A stretch of 64,000 bases of DNA, from positions 491,093 through 555,092 of the forward strand of contig NZ_JAUZQD010000004.1 in NCBI RefSeq assembly GCF_030709675.1, given 5' to 3'. The notes beneath the pieces are model-generated. The model saw only the letters and a program-made list of their open reading frames with translations. It ran no database searches and was not told where the DNA came from. Position numbers and translations under genes: made by a program. Source of the DNA: Symbioplanes lichenis. GTDB taxonomy: Bacteria > Actinomycetota > Actinomycetes > Mycobacteriales > Micromonosporaceae. Each line of letters opens with the position of its first letter. Position 1 is the stretch's first letter. Below, in pieces: positions 23,251 to 31,192 of the stretch.

Positions 23251-25095
23251 ATGCAGATCCAACCACGCCAGCAGCTCCTCGACATGTGGCGCTCGACCGC
23301 CCGGCTGTCCTTCGTGGACGGTGACTGGCAGTTCGGTGGCCGTGACGGCGCCAACTCCATCAGCGACGCCGAGCAGCTTCTCTGCGTCCTGGCGCCCGCC
23401 ACCGAGATCCCCCTGTTCCGCCTCGACAATCCCAACGTCGCCGAGCGCGACGTGCTGGACGCGCTCGACGCCATGGGCACGCACGTGCAGGTGCCGCAAC
23501 GCCTGGTCCGGGCGCTCAAGAAGTACGTCGACCGTTACACCGACGCGGACGGCACGCCGATCTTCTCGGGCGACACCTACTTCGAGCCCGGCGAGCCCGG
23601 CGCGGAGATCGAGCCGCAGCAGCGCCGCCTCGACGTGGTGGACTCGTTCTCGGTGAGCATCACGCTGATGCTGGCCACGATCGGCTTCACCCGGATCTTC
23701 CGGCAGATCGTGACCCGTCCGGAGCTCCTGGACGAGGTGGCCGAGCTGGAGCGCGCCGCGAGCAAGCGGCTCACCGCGGCCATGGTCGGACTCCTGCGCA
23801 GCTTCGCCGTCAACGTGTTCTCGGCCGAGGACGATTTCGGCCAGGAGCTGGTCCGGATGGTCAACCAGGACCGGCGGCCCACCCGGCAAGTGGTCGAGGA
23901 GCTGCGCAACGCGCTGCGGGAGATCAACGCCCGGCTGCGCGACGACGTCACCATCGGGTCCGGCACGAAGGAGAGCGGCGAGTTCGACCTGCCCAACCGG
24001 CTCTTCGAGTGCGGCTGGAGCTGGGGCATCGTCCAGGAGGCGCCGGAGATCGAGACGTCCGACGTGGGCGTGCAGCGTCCGGGCCGGGCCCAGAACGCCC
24101 CGTACCTGTATTTCACCACCGTGGCCCTGGACGCCATCCAGGCGCTGTCGTCGGAACGGACCCGGCTGCTCGGCCTGCTCGACGAGGCCCAGCTCAAGCT
24201 CGCGCAGTCGTTGCAGCTGCGCTTCGAGCTGACCCGGTCGTACTGGGCGGCGATCGCCGGCTTCGGCCAGGCCCGCTGGCCGCTCGAGGATCTGCCCTGG
24301 CGCACGACGGACGGCGTGGAGGCCGACTACTTCACGCTGCTGGTGAGCGGCATGATGGTGCAGAACCAGATCGCCGTACGGGCCCCCGACGCCGACCTGA
24401 GCCGGGTCGCCGACGTGCTCGAAGAGGTCGCCAACCGCAGCCGGATCACGCGGCGGTCCACCGAACGCGAACCCGCGCTCGACGTGCACCACCCCGGCCT
24501 CAGGTTCGTACTGGAGGGCAGCGAAACGGCCGGGGGGCCCAAGCTGGCCTGGACGGTCGCCGACATCTCCCCGCTCCTGCTGCGCCGCACCCTCAACCTG
24601 GCCGGGCTGCTCGCCGACGGCACGGCGCGGAGCCGGCTGCTCGACCTCGCCGACGAGCTGTGGCGTCACCTGGACAACCGTTCGCTGACCGGCGGGCTCA
24701 CGGACGGGCTGTGGGACCAGCCCGCGGGCGCCTTCCCGCAGCTGGACGTCAAGTTCACGGAAGTCTCCTGGTACTACACCAAGCGCGTGGTCGACTGCCT
24801 GGTGACGGCCTCGCACATCATCAACGAACCGCCGCTGCGCAGCGAGTTGCTGGCCGACATCGCCGCGGAGCTGCTGATCGAGGCGGAGCACCTCTACGAC
24901 CGGGAGCGGCTCAACAACTCCACCTACAGCGGCGACTCCCTGGCCGCCGAGCTCAAGCAGATAGGCATCGACCTGGAACGAGCGCGGAACCGCCGGCGCG
25001 AGCGCCCCGGGGTGGCGGTGGCCGTGGCCCAGGACGTCCTGCGCCGGCTCGACCGGCTCTCGGCGGCCCGGCAGGCGACGCACGGGACGATGTGA
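23251..25095 (+). CDS. SCO2524-family protein, large, of unknown function
   Basis: A 614-residue protein with no signal peptide or membrane helix and mostly helical composition. It opens MQIQPRQQLLDMWRSTARLS, which is typical of the SCO2524 family. Features include an Arg/Glu-rich helical middle (SKRLTAAMVGLLRSFAVNVF, VVEELRNALREINARL) and the segment 'NRLFECGWSWGIVQEAPEIE'. A conserved-looking C-terminal half follows with 'YFTLLVSGMMVQNQIAV', 'DISPLLLRRTLNLAGLLADG', 'NRSLTGGLTDGLWDQPAGAF' and 'PSWYYTKRVVDCLV'-like sequence. No catalytic motif is recognised. ATG 23251 lies 43 bases after the methyltransferase, and the P-loop gene starts one base after its stop. It is probably the scaffold or target of the P-loop protein. 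Confidence 0.82.
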   Translation: MQIQPRQQLLDMWRSTARLSFVDGDWQFGGRDGANSISDAEQLLCVLAPATEIPLFRLDNPNVAERDVLDALDAMGTHVQVPQRLVRALKKYVDRYTDADGTPIFSGDTYFEPGEPGAEIEPQQRRLDVVDSFSVSITLMLATIGFTRIFRQIVTRPELLDEVAELERAASKRLTAAMVGLLRSFAVNVFSAEDDFGQELVRMVNQDRRPTRQVVEELRNALREINARLRDDVTIGSGTKESGEFDLPNRLFECGWSWGIVQEAPEIETSDVGVQRPGRAQNAPYLYFTTVALDAIQALSSERTRLLGLLDEAQLKLAQSLQLRFELTRSYWAAIAGFGQARWPLEDLPWRTTDGVEADYFTLLVSGMMVQNQIAVRAPDADLSRVADVLEEVANRSRITRRSTEREPALDVHHPGLRFVLEGSETAGGPKLAWTVADISPLLLRRTLNLAGLLADGTARSRLLDLADELWRHLDNRSLTGGLTDGLWDQPAGAFPQLDVKFTEVSWYYTKRVVDCLVTASHIINEPPLRSELLADIAAELLIEAEHLYDRERLNNSTYSGDSLAAELKQIGIDLERARNRRRERPGVAVAVAQDVLRRLDRLSAARQATHGTM

Positions 25096-25096
25096 C

Positions 25097-26014
25097 GTGC
25101 TCATCTTCGCGACCTCGGACAAGGGCGGCACCGGCCGGTCGGTGACCAGCTGCAATCTGGCGTACCGCACGGCGCTCGACGGCAAGGACTGCGTCTATCT
25201 CGACTTCGACTTCGGCAGCCCGACCTCCGGGGCCATCTTCGAGCTGCCCGAGGTCCTGGCCGGGGTGGCGGGCGGCGGGCTGCACGACTTCTTCCTGGGG
25301 CGCGCGGAGGAGCCGCTGCGCATCGACGTCTGGGCCGAGTCGGAGCGGGACGTGCTGCTGACCCGGCCGGCGGGGGCCGGGATGCTGACGCTGGTCCCCG
25401 GTGACCGTGGCGGCAGCGAGTTCCGGGCGACCGCGGAGATGGTCGAGCGGTGCGTACGCCTCTTCCGCCGCGCCGAGGACGAGTTCGACCTGGCCGTCGT
25501 CGATCTGAGCGCCGGCCGCTCGTACGCGACGGAGATCGCCCTCGCCGCGACCGCCCACCCGGACATGGCCGGCGTGGACGCCCGGTGGCTGGTGTTCCAT
25601 CGCTGGACGCGCCAGCACATCATCGCCGCGGCGGGGCTGGTGCAGGGTCCGCACGGGTTGCTCGAGGCCGGCCGCGCCCGGGGCCACGACCCCGCCGCCC
25701 TGCGCCGCGCCGTCCGGTTCGTCCGCACCGCTGTCCTCGATCCGGCCGCCCCCAGCCAGACGGGTCTGCGGCCCGAGCAGCTCGCCTGGCTCGACCGCAC
25801 CGACCGCGGGCTGCACGAGCTGGCGGGGGCCCAGGGCGTCGGGCGCTCGGTGGTGCTCGGCGAGATCCCCCTCGACCCGGTGCTGCAGTGGCGGGAGCAG
25901 CTGCTGTCCAACCAGGACGTCATGCTGCACGGGACGGCGAACCAGGAGTCGGTCACCGCCTTCGAGCAGCTGGCCAAGCGGCTCTTCGACGACGAGGCGT
26001 GGCTGGGCCTGTGA
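25097..26014 (+). CDS. SCO2523-family variant P-loop (MinD/ParA-like) protein
   Basis: A 305-residue protein of the SIMIBI/MinD class. The deviant Walker A is SDKGGTGRSVTSCNLAYR (Lys9, Gly10-Gly11-Thr12-Gly13, then Arg14 where MinD/ParA have the P-loop Lys, Ser15). Strand 2 reads VYLDFDFGSPTSG, the usual place of the Mg-coordinating Asp. 'DEFDLAVVDLSAGRSYATEIAL' stands for Walker B, and 'VVLGEIPLDPVLQWREQLL' matches the MinD-type end. Loss of the second Lys with retention of the signature Lys is the reason the family is called variant P-loop. Nucleotide binding may persist without fast hydrolysis. GTG 25097 follows the SCO2524-like stop by one base, and its stop overlaps the SCO2522-like start. 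Confidence 0.85.
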   Translation: MLIFATSDKGGTGRSVTSCNLAYRTALDGKDCVYLDFDFGSPTSGAIFELPEVLAGVAGGGLHDFFLGRAEEPLRIDVWAESERDVLLTRPAGAGMLTLVPGDRGGSEFRATAEMVERCVRLFRRAEDEFDLAVVDLSAGRSYATEIALAATAHPDMAGVDARWLVFHRWTRQHIIAAAGLVQGPHGLLEAGRARGHDPAALRRAVRFVRTAVLDPAAPSQTGLRPEQLAWLDRTDRGLHELAGAQGVGRSVVLGEIPLDPVLQWREQLLSNQDVMLHGTANQESVTAFEQLAKRLFDDEAWLGL

Positions 26015-26958
26015 TCCCCGAGGGCACGTTCGTCGAGGAGACCGCCGCCCAGCGGATCCGCTCGACTCCGCTGTCGCACCTTTCCCTCGAGCTGGGCCAC
26101 CTCTACATGGAGGACTTCGCGGCCGGGCCCGCCCACCTCGCCGAGCAGTTCCGCCGCGTCGCGCCCTGGGCCGCTGCCGCCCGCGCGTCCGTCACGGCGA
26201 AGTCCGCGCCGCGGGTGAGCACCTGCTTCCTGATCGACGACTACTTCACGCGGTTCGGCACACCCCGCGGCGTGGTCGGCCAGGTCGTGGAAGCGGCGGC
26301 CGAAGCGGGTCTGGAGATCGACTACATCGCCCGGGAGTCCGGGTGCGCGACGGCCGACGGCGTCGAGCTCGCCCGGCTCGTCGAGAGTCATCTGGTCGGC
26401 GAGCCGGCCGAGGGCTTCGACGGCTCGCGTCCCCCGCTGTCGGTGACCGGCTGGCTGACCAACGGCGAGCGCTCCCCCAGCGCCGAGGCGACGGCCGCGA
26501 TGACGGCACCGCAGTCGTGGCAGCCGCCCCGGCAGAGCGCCGCCCGGAACCACTCGATCTTTGTGGACATCGAGTTGTGGAGCGAGGCGAAGGGCGACCG
26601 GTTGTGGTCCTGCCCGTTCCTGGCCGCGGTGTGGCAGGTGCAACGGCTGGGTCTCGTCCGGTTCCGGGGCGAGGCGGTGGCGGAGCCGAGATTCTTCGCG
26701 CCCGGCTCGTTGCCCGACGAGTGGGCGGCGATGCCCGCCGTGGTCCAGCTCCATCCGCGGTCGGCGCCCTTCCGCGCGTACCGCACGGTTTCCGTCATGG
26801 ATTCCCGGTTCCTGCCGATCGAGGTGGCGGTCCGGACGATCCTCGGTCAGTTCGCGGTGCCGGCGCCCCTGGCGGAGCTGGTCGCCGGGCGGGCGGCCGG
26901 GGAGGCGGTGAGACTGCCCCGGCAGGTCGTCGACCGGGTCGGCTACGTCTTCCTCTGA
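26011..26958 (+). CDS. SCO2522-family protein of unknown function
   Basis: A 315-residue soluble protein. GTG 26011 overlaps the P-loop gene stop (GTGA). The N-terminus SHLSLELGHLYMEDFAAGP leads into a Rossmann-like section: VSTCFLIDDYFTRFGTP, then QVVEAAAEAGLEIDYIARESGCA. This resembles the 'FLIDDY' beginning that defines the family. Later come HSIFVDIELWSEAKGDRLWSCPFLAAVWQVQRLG and 'MDSRFLPIEVAVRTILGQF'. No known catalytic motif is visible. The last 16 bases overlap the 3' end of the convergent membrane-protein gene. It is the last plus-strand gene of the cluster. Confidence 0.8.
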   Translation: MIPEGTFVEETAAQRIRSTPLSHLSLELGHLYMEDFAAGPAHLAEQFRRVAPWAAAARASVTAKSAPRVSTCFLIDDYFTRFGTPRGVVGQVVEAAAEAGLEIDYIARESGCATADGVELARLVESHLVGEPAEGFDGSRPPLSVTGWLTNGERSPSAEATAAMTAPQSWQPPRQSAARNHSIFVDIELWSEAKGDRLWSCPFLAAVWQVQRLGLVRFRGEAVAEPRFFAPGSLPDEWAAMPAVVQLHPRSAPFRAYRTVSVMDSRFLPIEVAVRTILGQFAVPAPLAELVAGRAAGEAVRLPRQVVDRVGYVFL

Positions 26959-27905
26959 TCGTCGGGCGGGTCCGGATCGCGCGCCACCTCCCACAGCTCG
27001 CGGAACAGCTTCACGCGCCGCTGGACCCGCTGACCGGTGAGCACCAGGCGGGTCTCGGCGATCTGGGCGTGCCGCGGGTCCGACACGGTGGGAGTGGTCT
27101 CGTACGCGAGGGTGTCGTCGAAGACGATCAGGTCACGCACCTGGACGCGCAGCTGTTGCGGCACGTCGGCGCGGACCAGCAGGCGCACCTCGATGCCGAG
27201 CCGCGTCTGCTCCGTACAGGCCAGGGCCAGGTCCTTGTCACCCATGTCGTCGGCGGTGTCCAGCACGAAGATCCGGCGCACCTTCTTCCCCGTCGCGGCG
27301 GCGTCACGCTGGGCGTCGAGATAGCGCTGGCCGATCTCGCTCTGCCACAGCCCGTGGTCGACCGCGGCCATGCTGATCGCGTCGATGCTGGCCGTGGCGT
27401 TGCAGGTCAGCCCGAGCAGCCACTCCCGGTCCTCGCCGTCGTAGGTGGCCGTGCCCCCGTCGGCGATCTGCTTGAGCAGGTCCGACGTCTGGACGATCTT
27501 GGCCTGCACGAAGTGGTGGATGATCGCGGGCTGCGCGGCGGAGATCCGGGCGGCGTTGCGCACCAGGTCGCGGATCGCCTCCTCCTCCAGCACCGACACG
27601 CCGATCATGCTGTGCAGGTCGGTCGCCTCGCTGATGTCGGCGAACGTGTCGGTGACCAGCTGCTTGGTCTCGGCCAGGCCGTCCTGCTCCAGGCGTTCCA
27701 CTCTGCTGAGCCGGCGGTCGAAGTCGACGAGGAAGCGGACGAGCAGCGCGATGCCGCCGATCAGGATGGACAGGGTCAGGCTCGTGTCCGGCGGCACATT
27801 GGCCGCGTTGGTGATGAGGAAGGTCAGGCCGCCGGTGGCGGCCGTGGTCAGGATCTTCCGGGTGACGCTGGACGGAGGCGCCACCGGAGGCGCCGACGTG
27901 GTCAC
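26943..27905 (-). CDS. Two-helix membrane protein with coiled coil and PLD-like C-terminal domain
   Basis: A 320-residue protein. Two hydrophobic helices (about 17-33, ILTTAATGGLTFLITNA, and 42-60, LTLSILIGGIALLVRFL) are followed by a heptad-like coiled coil (DRRLSRVERLEQDGLAETKQ). A cytoplasmic alpha/beta domain runs from about residue 100 to 310 and ends RRIFVLD...GIEVRLLV...RDLIVFDDTLAYE...LVLTGQRVQRRVKLFRELWEVA. That last part recurs in the small gene at 21409. The overall pattern resembles PLD-like sensor domains without the HxK catalytic motif. GTG 27905 overlaps the SCO2521-like stop (GTGA), so both are one transcription unit, and its 3' end overlaps the SCO2522-like gene by 16 bases. 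Likely the membrane anchor of the cluster. Confidence 0.72.
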   Translation of the reverse strand: MTTSAPPVAPPSSVTRKILTTAATGGLTFLITNAANVPPDTSLTLSILIGGIALLVRFLVDFDRRLSRVERLEQDGLAETKQLVTDTFADISEATDLHSMIGVSVLEEEAIRDLVRNAARISAAQPAIIHHFVQAKIVQTSDLLKQIADGGTATYDGEDREWLLGLTCNATASIDAISMAAVDHGLWQSEIGQRYLDAQRDAAATGKKVRRIFVLDTADDMGDKDLALACTEQTRLGIEVRLLVRADVPQQLRVQVRDLIVFDDTLAYETTPTVSDPRHAQIAETRLVLTGQRVQRRVKLFRELWEVARDPDPPDDQRKT

Positions 27906-28843
27906 CGGGGGCTCGCCGGCGCGGGCTTCGCCGCCACCAGCCCGGCCAGCGAGGCCACGGCCCCGGCGGAGAGCTGGTCACGGATGCGGGCGACGACGGT
28001 GTCCCACTGCCGGCTGAAGCCCGGGCGGGTCTCCAGCGCTGCCCACACCGCTCCGGAGAGGTCGTCGCCGCGGGCGTCCGGCATCCACAGGTGCAGCAGA
28101 TAGTCGATGACCGGGGTCAGCCGGCGCAGTGCCTCGCCGCGCTCCAGGACACCGGGGGCGGCCTTGCGGACGGCGGCCAGCACGCTGGTGAGCAGCCAGT
28201 CGTGCAGGGCGACGTCCTCCGCGACCGCGCACGCACTGGCCGCGGCGCCGTCCGGCACCGTCACGTGGAGCATTCTCTGGTCGTCGCGGCGCAAGGTGAA
28301 CCGCACCGAGACTTGCGGAGCGCCCGTCTCCACCAGCCAGCGCAGGCGCGTACGCCCGGACTTGAGCGCGGAGCGGCCGGGACGGGAGTCCTGCACCCGG
28401 CCGAGACCCCGGGCCGCGATCGCCCCGAGATCCACTGTGCCCGGCACCGGCGCCGCCAGCGCGGCGGCGAGAACGTCCGGTCCCGCCTTGCCGACCGTCT
28501 CCACGACACCGGGCCGGGCGAGATAGTACGACCACGGTTCGCGCGCGGTGCCCGGCGCCGGCTCGATCGTCGCGTGCGCGGAGCCCTGAATCACGTGACC
28601 ACCGGTGACGGCGGTCCGCTGCAGGACCGTGCCGATGCCGCGTACCTGCCGGTTGGTGCCCGCGGGGATCAGGGGGCAGTCGATGCCGACCGGCACGGCC
28701 GGGGAGCGGACGTACGCGATCGGCCGCTCCGAGACGAGCACCGGCTCGCCCACGACCAGATCGACCAGCGTACGTGCGTCCTCCGCCGTGACCGGCGCGG
28801 GCCCGCGCAACAGTCCTGTGTGCACCTCGCCCACGATGAGCAT
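27902..28843 (-). CDS. SCO2521-family protein of unknown function
   Basis: A 313-residue soluble protein. ATG 28843 is chosen: GGGGGA lies immediately upstream and the family start MLIVGEVHTGLL follows. The first 150 residues are beta-rich (RPIAYVRSPAVPVGIDCPL, 'GTVLQRTAVTGGHVIQGSAHATI', 'WSYYLARPGVVETVG'). The second half is helical (CAVAEDVALHDWLLTSVLAAVRKA, LRRLTPVIDYLLHLWMPDA, 'RQWDTVVARIRDQLSAGAV'). No catalytic motif is recognised. It is transcribed opposite to the SCO2525-2522 run and is coupled to the membrane-protein gene that follows it. Confidence 0.8.
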   Translation of the reverse strand: MLIVGEVHTGLLRGPAPVTAEDARTLVDLVVGEPVLVSERPIAYVRSPAVPVGIDCPLIPAGTNRQVRGIGTVLQRTAVTGGHVIQGSAHATIEPAPGTAREPWSYYLARPGVVETVGKAGPDVLAAALAAPVPGTVDLGAIAARGLGRVQDSRPGRSALKSGRTRLRWLVETGAPQVSVRFTLRRDDQRMLHVTVPDGAAASACAVAEDVALHDWLLTSVLAAVRKAAPGVLERGEALRRLTPVIDYLLHLWMPDARGDDLSGAVWAALETRPGFSRQWDTVVARIRDQLSAGAVASLAGLVAAKPAPASPR

Positions 28844-29134
28844 CAATCCCCCACGTTCGGTGCCACCCGCCGCGAGAGGCCGCATGAGGCCGCGAGGTCG
28901 ACGGTGACCCGTGAACTCCACGACGCAACTCGAGCCGCACGTGCCGCCAGCCGTTCGATTGGACCGCATTGCTTCCCGGATTGCAACGCCCGGTATGCAG
29001 TCACGCGCACAGCGTAGGGCCTTTAGCATCTTCCCCGCGGCACCGACAAGCGGCGGACGCCTTTGTCGACAGCCGCCGCATATTCATGTCGATGATGTTC
29101 CCGGGGTCGGGACGAGCGCGGTTAGCGTCGGCTG
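28844..29134. other. Divergent upstream region
   Basis: No gene is supported. The region serves as upstream sequence for the SCO2521-like gene (minus) and the D-amino acid oxidase gene (plus). The TAGCGT box next to the oxidase is listed separately. No inverted repeat like the one at 22272 was seen here. Confidence 0.6.
29123..29128 (+). promoter_or_regulatory. -10 box TAGCGT of a leaderless promoter
   Basis: TAGCGT ends six bases before the ATG of the oxidase gene, and no Shine-Dalgarno sequence intervenes. Confidence 0.5.
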
Positions 29135-30106
29135 ATGACCTCTGCCCGACCCGATGTCCTCGTGATCGGCGCCGGCGTATCAGGCATGACGACCGCGGTG
29201 CGGCTCGCCGAGGATCCGGCCCGGCCGCGGGTACGGGTCGTGGCCGCGCACCGGCGCGACGCGTGCACGTCCGCGGCCGCCGGGGCGATCTGGGACCCGA
29301 TCTACGCCAGTCATCCTGACGTGCCGCGGTGGAGCATGCGGACGTACGAGACGCTGTGTCATCTGCACGGCCGCGGCCGGCCCGAGGTGCGGCTGGTGGA
29401 CGGGGTCGAGGCGTCGCGCCACGTGATTCCCGCGCCGGGGTGGGCGCGGGAGTTGCCGCACTTCCGGGTGGCTGCGCCCGAGGATCTGCCGCCCGGCTTC
29501 CGCAGCGGGTGGTGGTACCGGGCGCCGATCGTCGACATGCCGCCGTACCTGCGCTATCTGGAACGGCGGTTGCGGTCCTCGGGCGGCCGGGTGTCCGCGC
29601 ACCGGTTCGAGACCGTGGACGAGGCGCTGCGGCGGGCCGACATCGTCGTCAACTGCAGCGGGATCGGGGCGCGGGAGCTCGTACCGGATCCGGACATGGA
29701 GCCCGTGCGCGGGCAGCTCGTGGCCGTGCGCAACCCGGGGATCACGCGGTTCTTCGCCGAGCACACCGACGAGCTGGAGGAGATGACCTACCTGCTCCCG
29801 CAGGGCGACGTGCTGCTGCTGGGCGGCAGCGCGGACAAGGACGTCGACGATCCCGTGGCCGACCCGCAGGTCGCGCGGGGCATCGTCGAGCGGTGCGCCA
29901 CCGTGGACCCGCGGATCGGCCGGGCGGAGGTGCTCGGCCACCGGGTCGGCATCCGGCCGCAGCGGCCCGTCATCCGGGTCGAGCGCGAGGAGGCGGGCGG
30001 CAAGGTGATCGCGCACAACTACGGGCACAGCGGCGCCGGGGTCAGCCTGTCGTGGGGCTGCGCGGACGCGGTGGCCGGGTTACTCGAAGGTGACCTGCAG
30101 CGGTAG
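29135..30106 (+). CDS. FAD-dependent D-amino acid oxidase family protein
   Basis: A 323-residue flavoenzyme. The dinucleotide-binding motif is VLVIGAGVSGMTTAVRLAE (residues ~9-27). 'TSAAAGAIWDPIYA' is the DAAO FAD loop with its conserved AAxxGA.W pattern. 'VDMPPYLRYLERRL', 'VVNCSGIGARELVPDPDMEPVRGQ' and the C-terminal 'HNYGHSGAGVSLSWGCADAV' are the standard D-amino acid or D-aspartate oxidase signatures. It oxidatively deaminates D-amino acids to keto acids with release of peroxide; which D-amino acid is not clear. ATG 29135 follows a TAGCGT box. Its 3' end overlaps the convergent gene at 30080 by 27 bases. Confidence 0.9.
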   Translation: MTSARPDVLVIGAGVSGMTTAVRLAEDPARPRVRVVAAHRRDACTSAAAGAIWDPIYASHPDVPRWSMRTYETLCHLHGRGRPEVRLVDGVEASRHVIPAPGWARELPHFRVAAPEDLPPGFRSGWWYRAPIVDMPPYLRYLERRLRSSGGRVSAHRFETVDEALRRADIVVNCSGIGARELVPDPDMEPVRGQLVAVRNPGITRFFAEHTDELEEMTYLLPQGDVLLLGGSADKDVDDPVADPQVARGIVERCATVDPRIGRAEVLGHRVGIRPQRPVIRVEREEAGGKVIAHNYGHSGAGVSLSWGCADAVAGLLEGDLQR

Positions 30107-31159
30107 GCCGTGGAACGCCGCATAGGGCGCCAGGGCCGCCTCGGTGCGCTCGCGGTCCAGCCGGCCGAAGGGCTTGACCGTGATCGTCCTCTTGCCGGCG
30201 GGACGGCTCCACGTGGCGACCACGCGGCCGTTCTCCACCAGCGTGGGGCGGAAGACGCCGTTGGCGCCCGGGACCACGGCCGCGAACTGCTCCGGGGTGA
30301 GCAGGAGGTCGCGGTCCTTGTAGCCCAGCATGTATTCGTCGAAGCCGGGCAGCGCGGCCCAGTCCTCGAGGTGGGCCGGGTCCTCCTCGAGCAGAGCCGG
30401 GTCGGCGATCATCTCCACGCCGTCGACGGCGACGGTGGTCAGGCGGTCACCGGCCAGGGCGATGCCCCGCTTGACGTCGGTGAGGGTCAGGCCGGTCCAG
30501 CGGGCCAGGTCGTGCCGGGTGGCCGGGCCGTGACCGCGGAAATAGCGGTGCGCGATCGTGGCCAGGGCCTCGTCGCGATCCGGGGTGGCGGCGCCGGGGA
30601 CCCACTCGTCGAGCAGCACGAAGGTCTGCTCCTTGCCGACGTGCGGGGCGATGCACGTCACGCCGCGCTGGCTCGCGTACCAGAGCAGGTGGTAGCCCAG
30701 CTGACCACTCGCCTCGACGCCGCCCTCGCGCAGCGCGGCCAGGCACTCGGCCCGCGTGAAGCGGCCCCCGCCCTGCAGCGCCTCGCCCAGGATCTCCACG
30801 CCGCGGTCGGCGTCGGCGGCCGCGAGGCCGATGGTCTCACGGCGCTTCGCGGCACCGGCGAGGGCGCGGACGCCCATCACATCGAGCATCCAGCGGGCGT
30901 CGCGCGGCGGCACAAGATGGACCGTGCCGCGCATCGGCCACGTGCGAACGGCCTCGCGGCGCTCCAGAGCCTCGCTCACAGAACCGGACGTGGAACCGGG
31001 CAGGCGAGCGCCCAGCGACCACAGGCCGCTCGCCATGTCCTGCGCCTGCATCGCGCCGAACCACTCGACGACCCCGGCGACATCGGGCCGGCGGACGAGC
31101 GGGGTCAGCAGCAGGCTGCGCATCCGGACGGCACGGGCCTGATCAGCGGTGAGCTCCAC
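30080..31159 (-). CDS. AlkZ-like winged-helix (HTH_42) protein, probable DNA glycosylase family
   Basis: A 359-residue protein of the winged-helix superfamily that includes Streptomyces AlkZ and AlkX and E. coli YcaQ. The catalytic-type QxQ motif is visible: WFGAMQAQDMASGLWSLGAR (Gln38, Gln40). The family's TWPMRGTVHLVPPRDARWML follows. Then come three winged-helix modules and the C-terminal barrel with FDEYMLGYKDRDLLL and FRPTLVENGRVVATW. AlkZ unhooks interstrand crosslinks at N7-alkylated purines, and AlkX works on simpler lesions; the clade cannot be fixed by eye. GTG 31159 lies seven bases after TAGGGT (31172-31167), a leaderless arrangement. No biosynthetic cluster is adjacent, so a housekeeping repair role is more likely than self-resistance. 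Confidence 0.85.
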   Translation of the reverse strand: MELTADQARAVRMRSLLLTPLVRRPDVAGVVEWFGAMQAQDMASGLWSLGARLPGSTSGSVSEALERREAVRTWPMRGTVHLVPPRDARWMLDVMGVRALAGAAKRRETIGLAAADADRGVEILGEALQGGGRFTRAECLAALREGGVEASGQLGYHLLWYASQRGVTCIAPHVGKEQTFVLLDEWVPGAATPDRDEALATIAHRYFRGHGPATRHDLARWTGLTLTDVKRGIALAGDRLTTVAVDGVEMIADPALLEEDPAHLEDWAALPGFDEYMLGYKDRDLLLTPEQFAAVVPGANGVFRPTLVENGRVVATWSRPAGKRTITVKPFGRLDRERTEAALAPYAAFHGLPLQVTFE

Positions 31160-31166
31160 GGATCAG

Positions 31167-31172
31167 ACCCTA
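31167..31172 (-). promoter_or_regulatory. -10 box TAGGGT of a leaderless promoter
   Basis: TAGGGT on the minus strand ends seven bases before the GTG of the AlkZ-like gene. Confidence 0.5.
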
Positions 31173-31192
31173 TGCCCGGGGTGTGACAGAAC

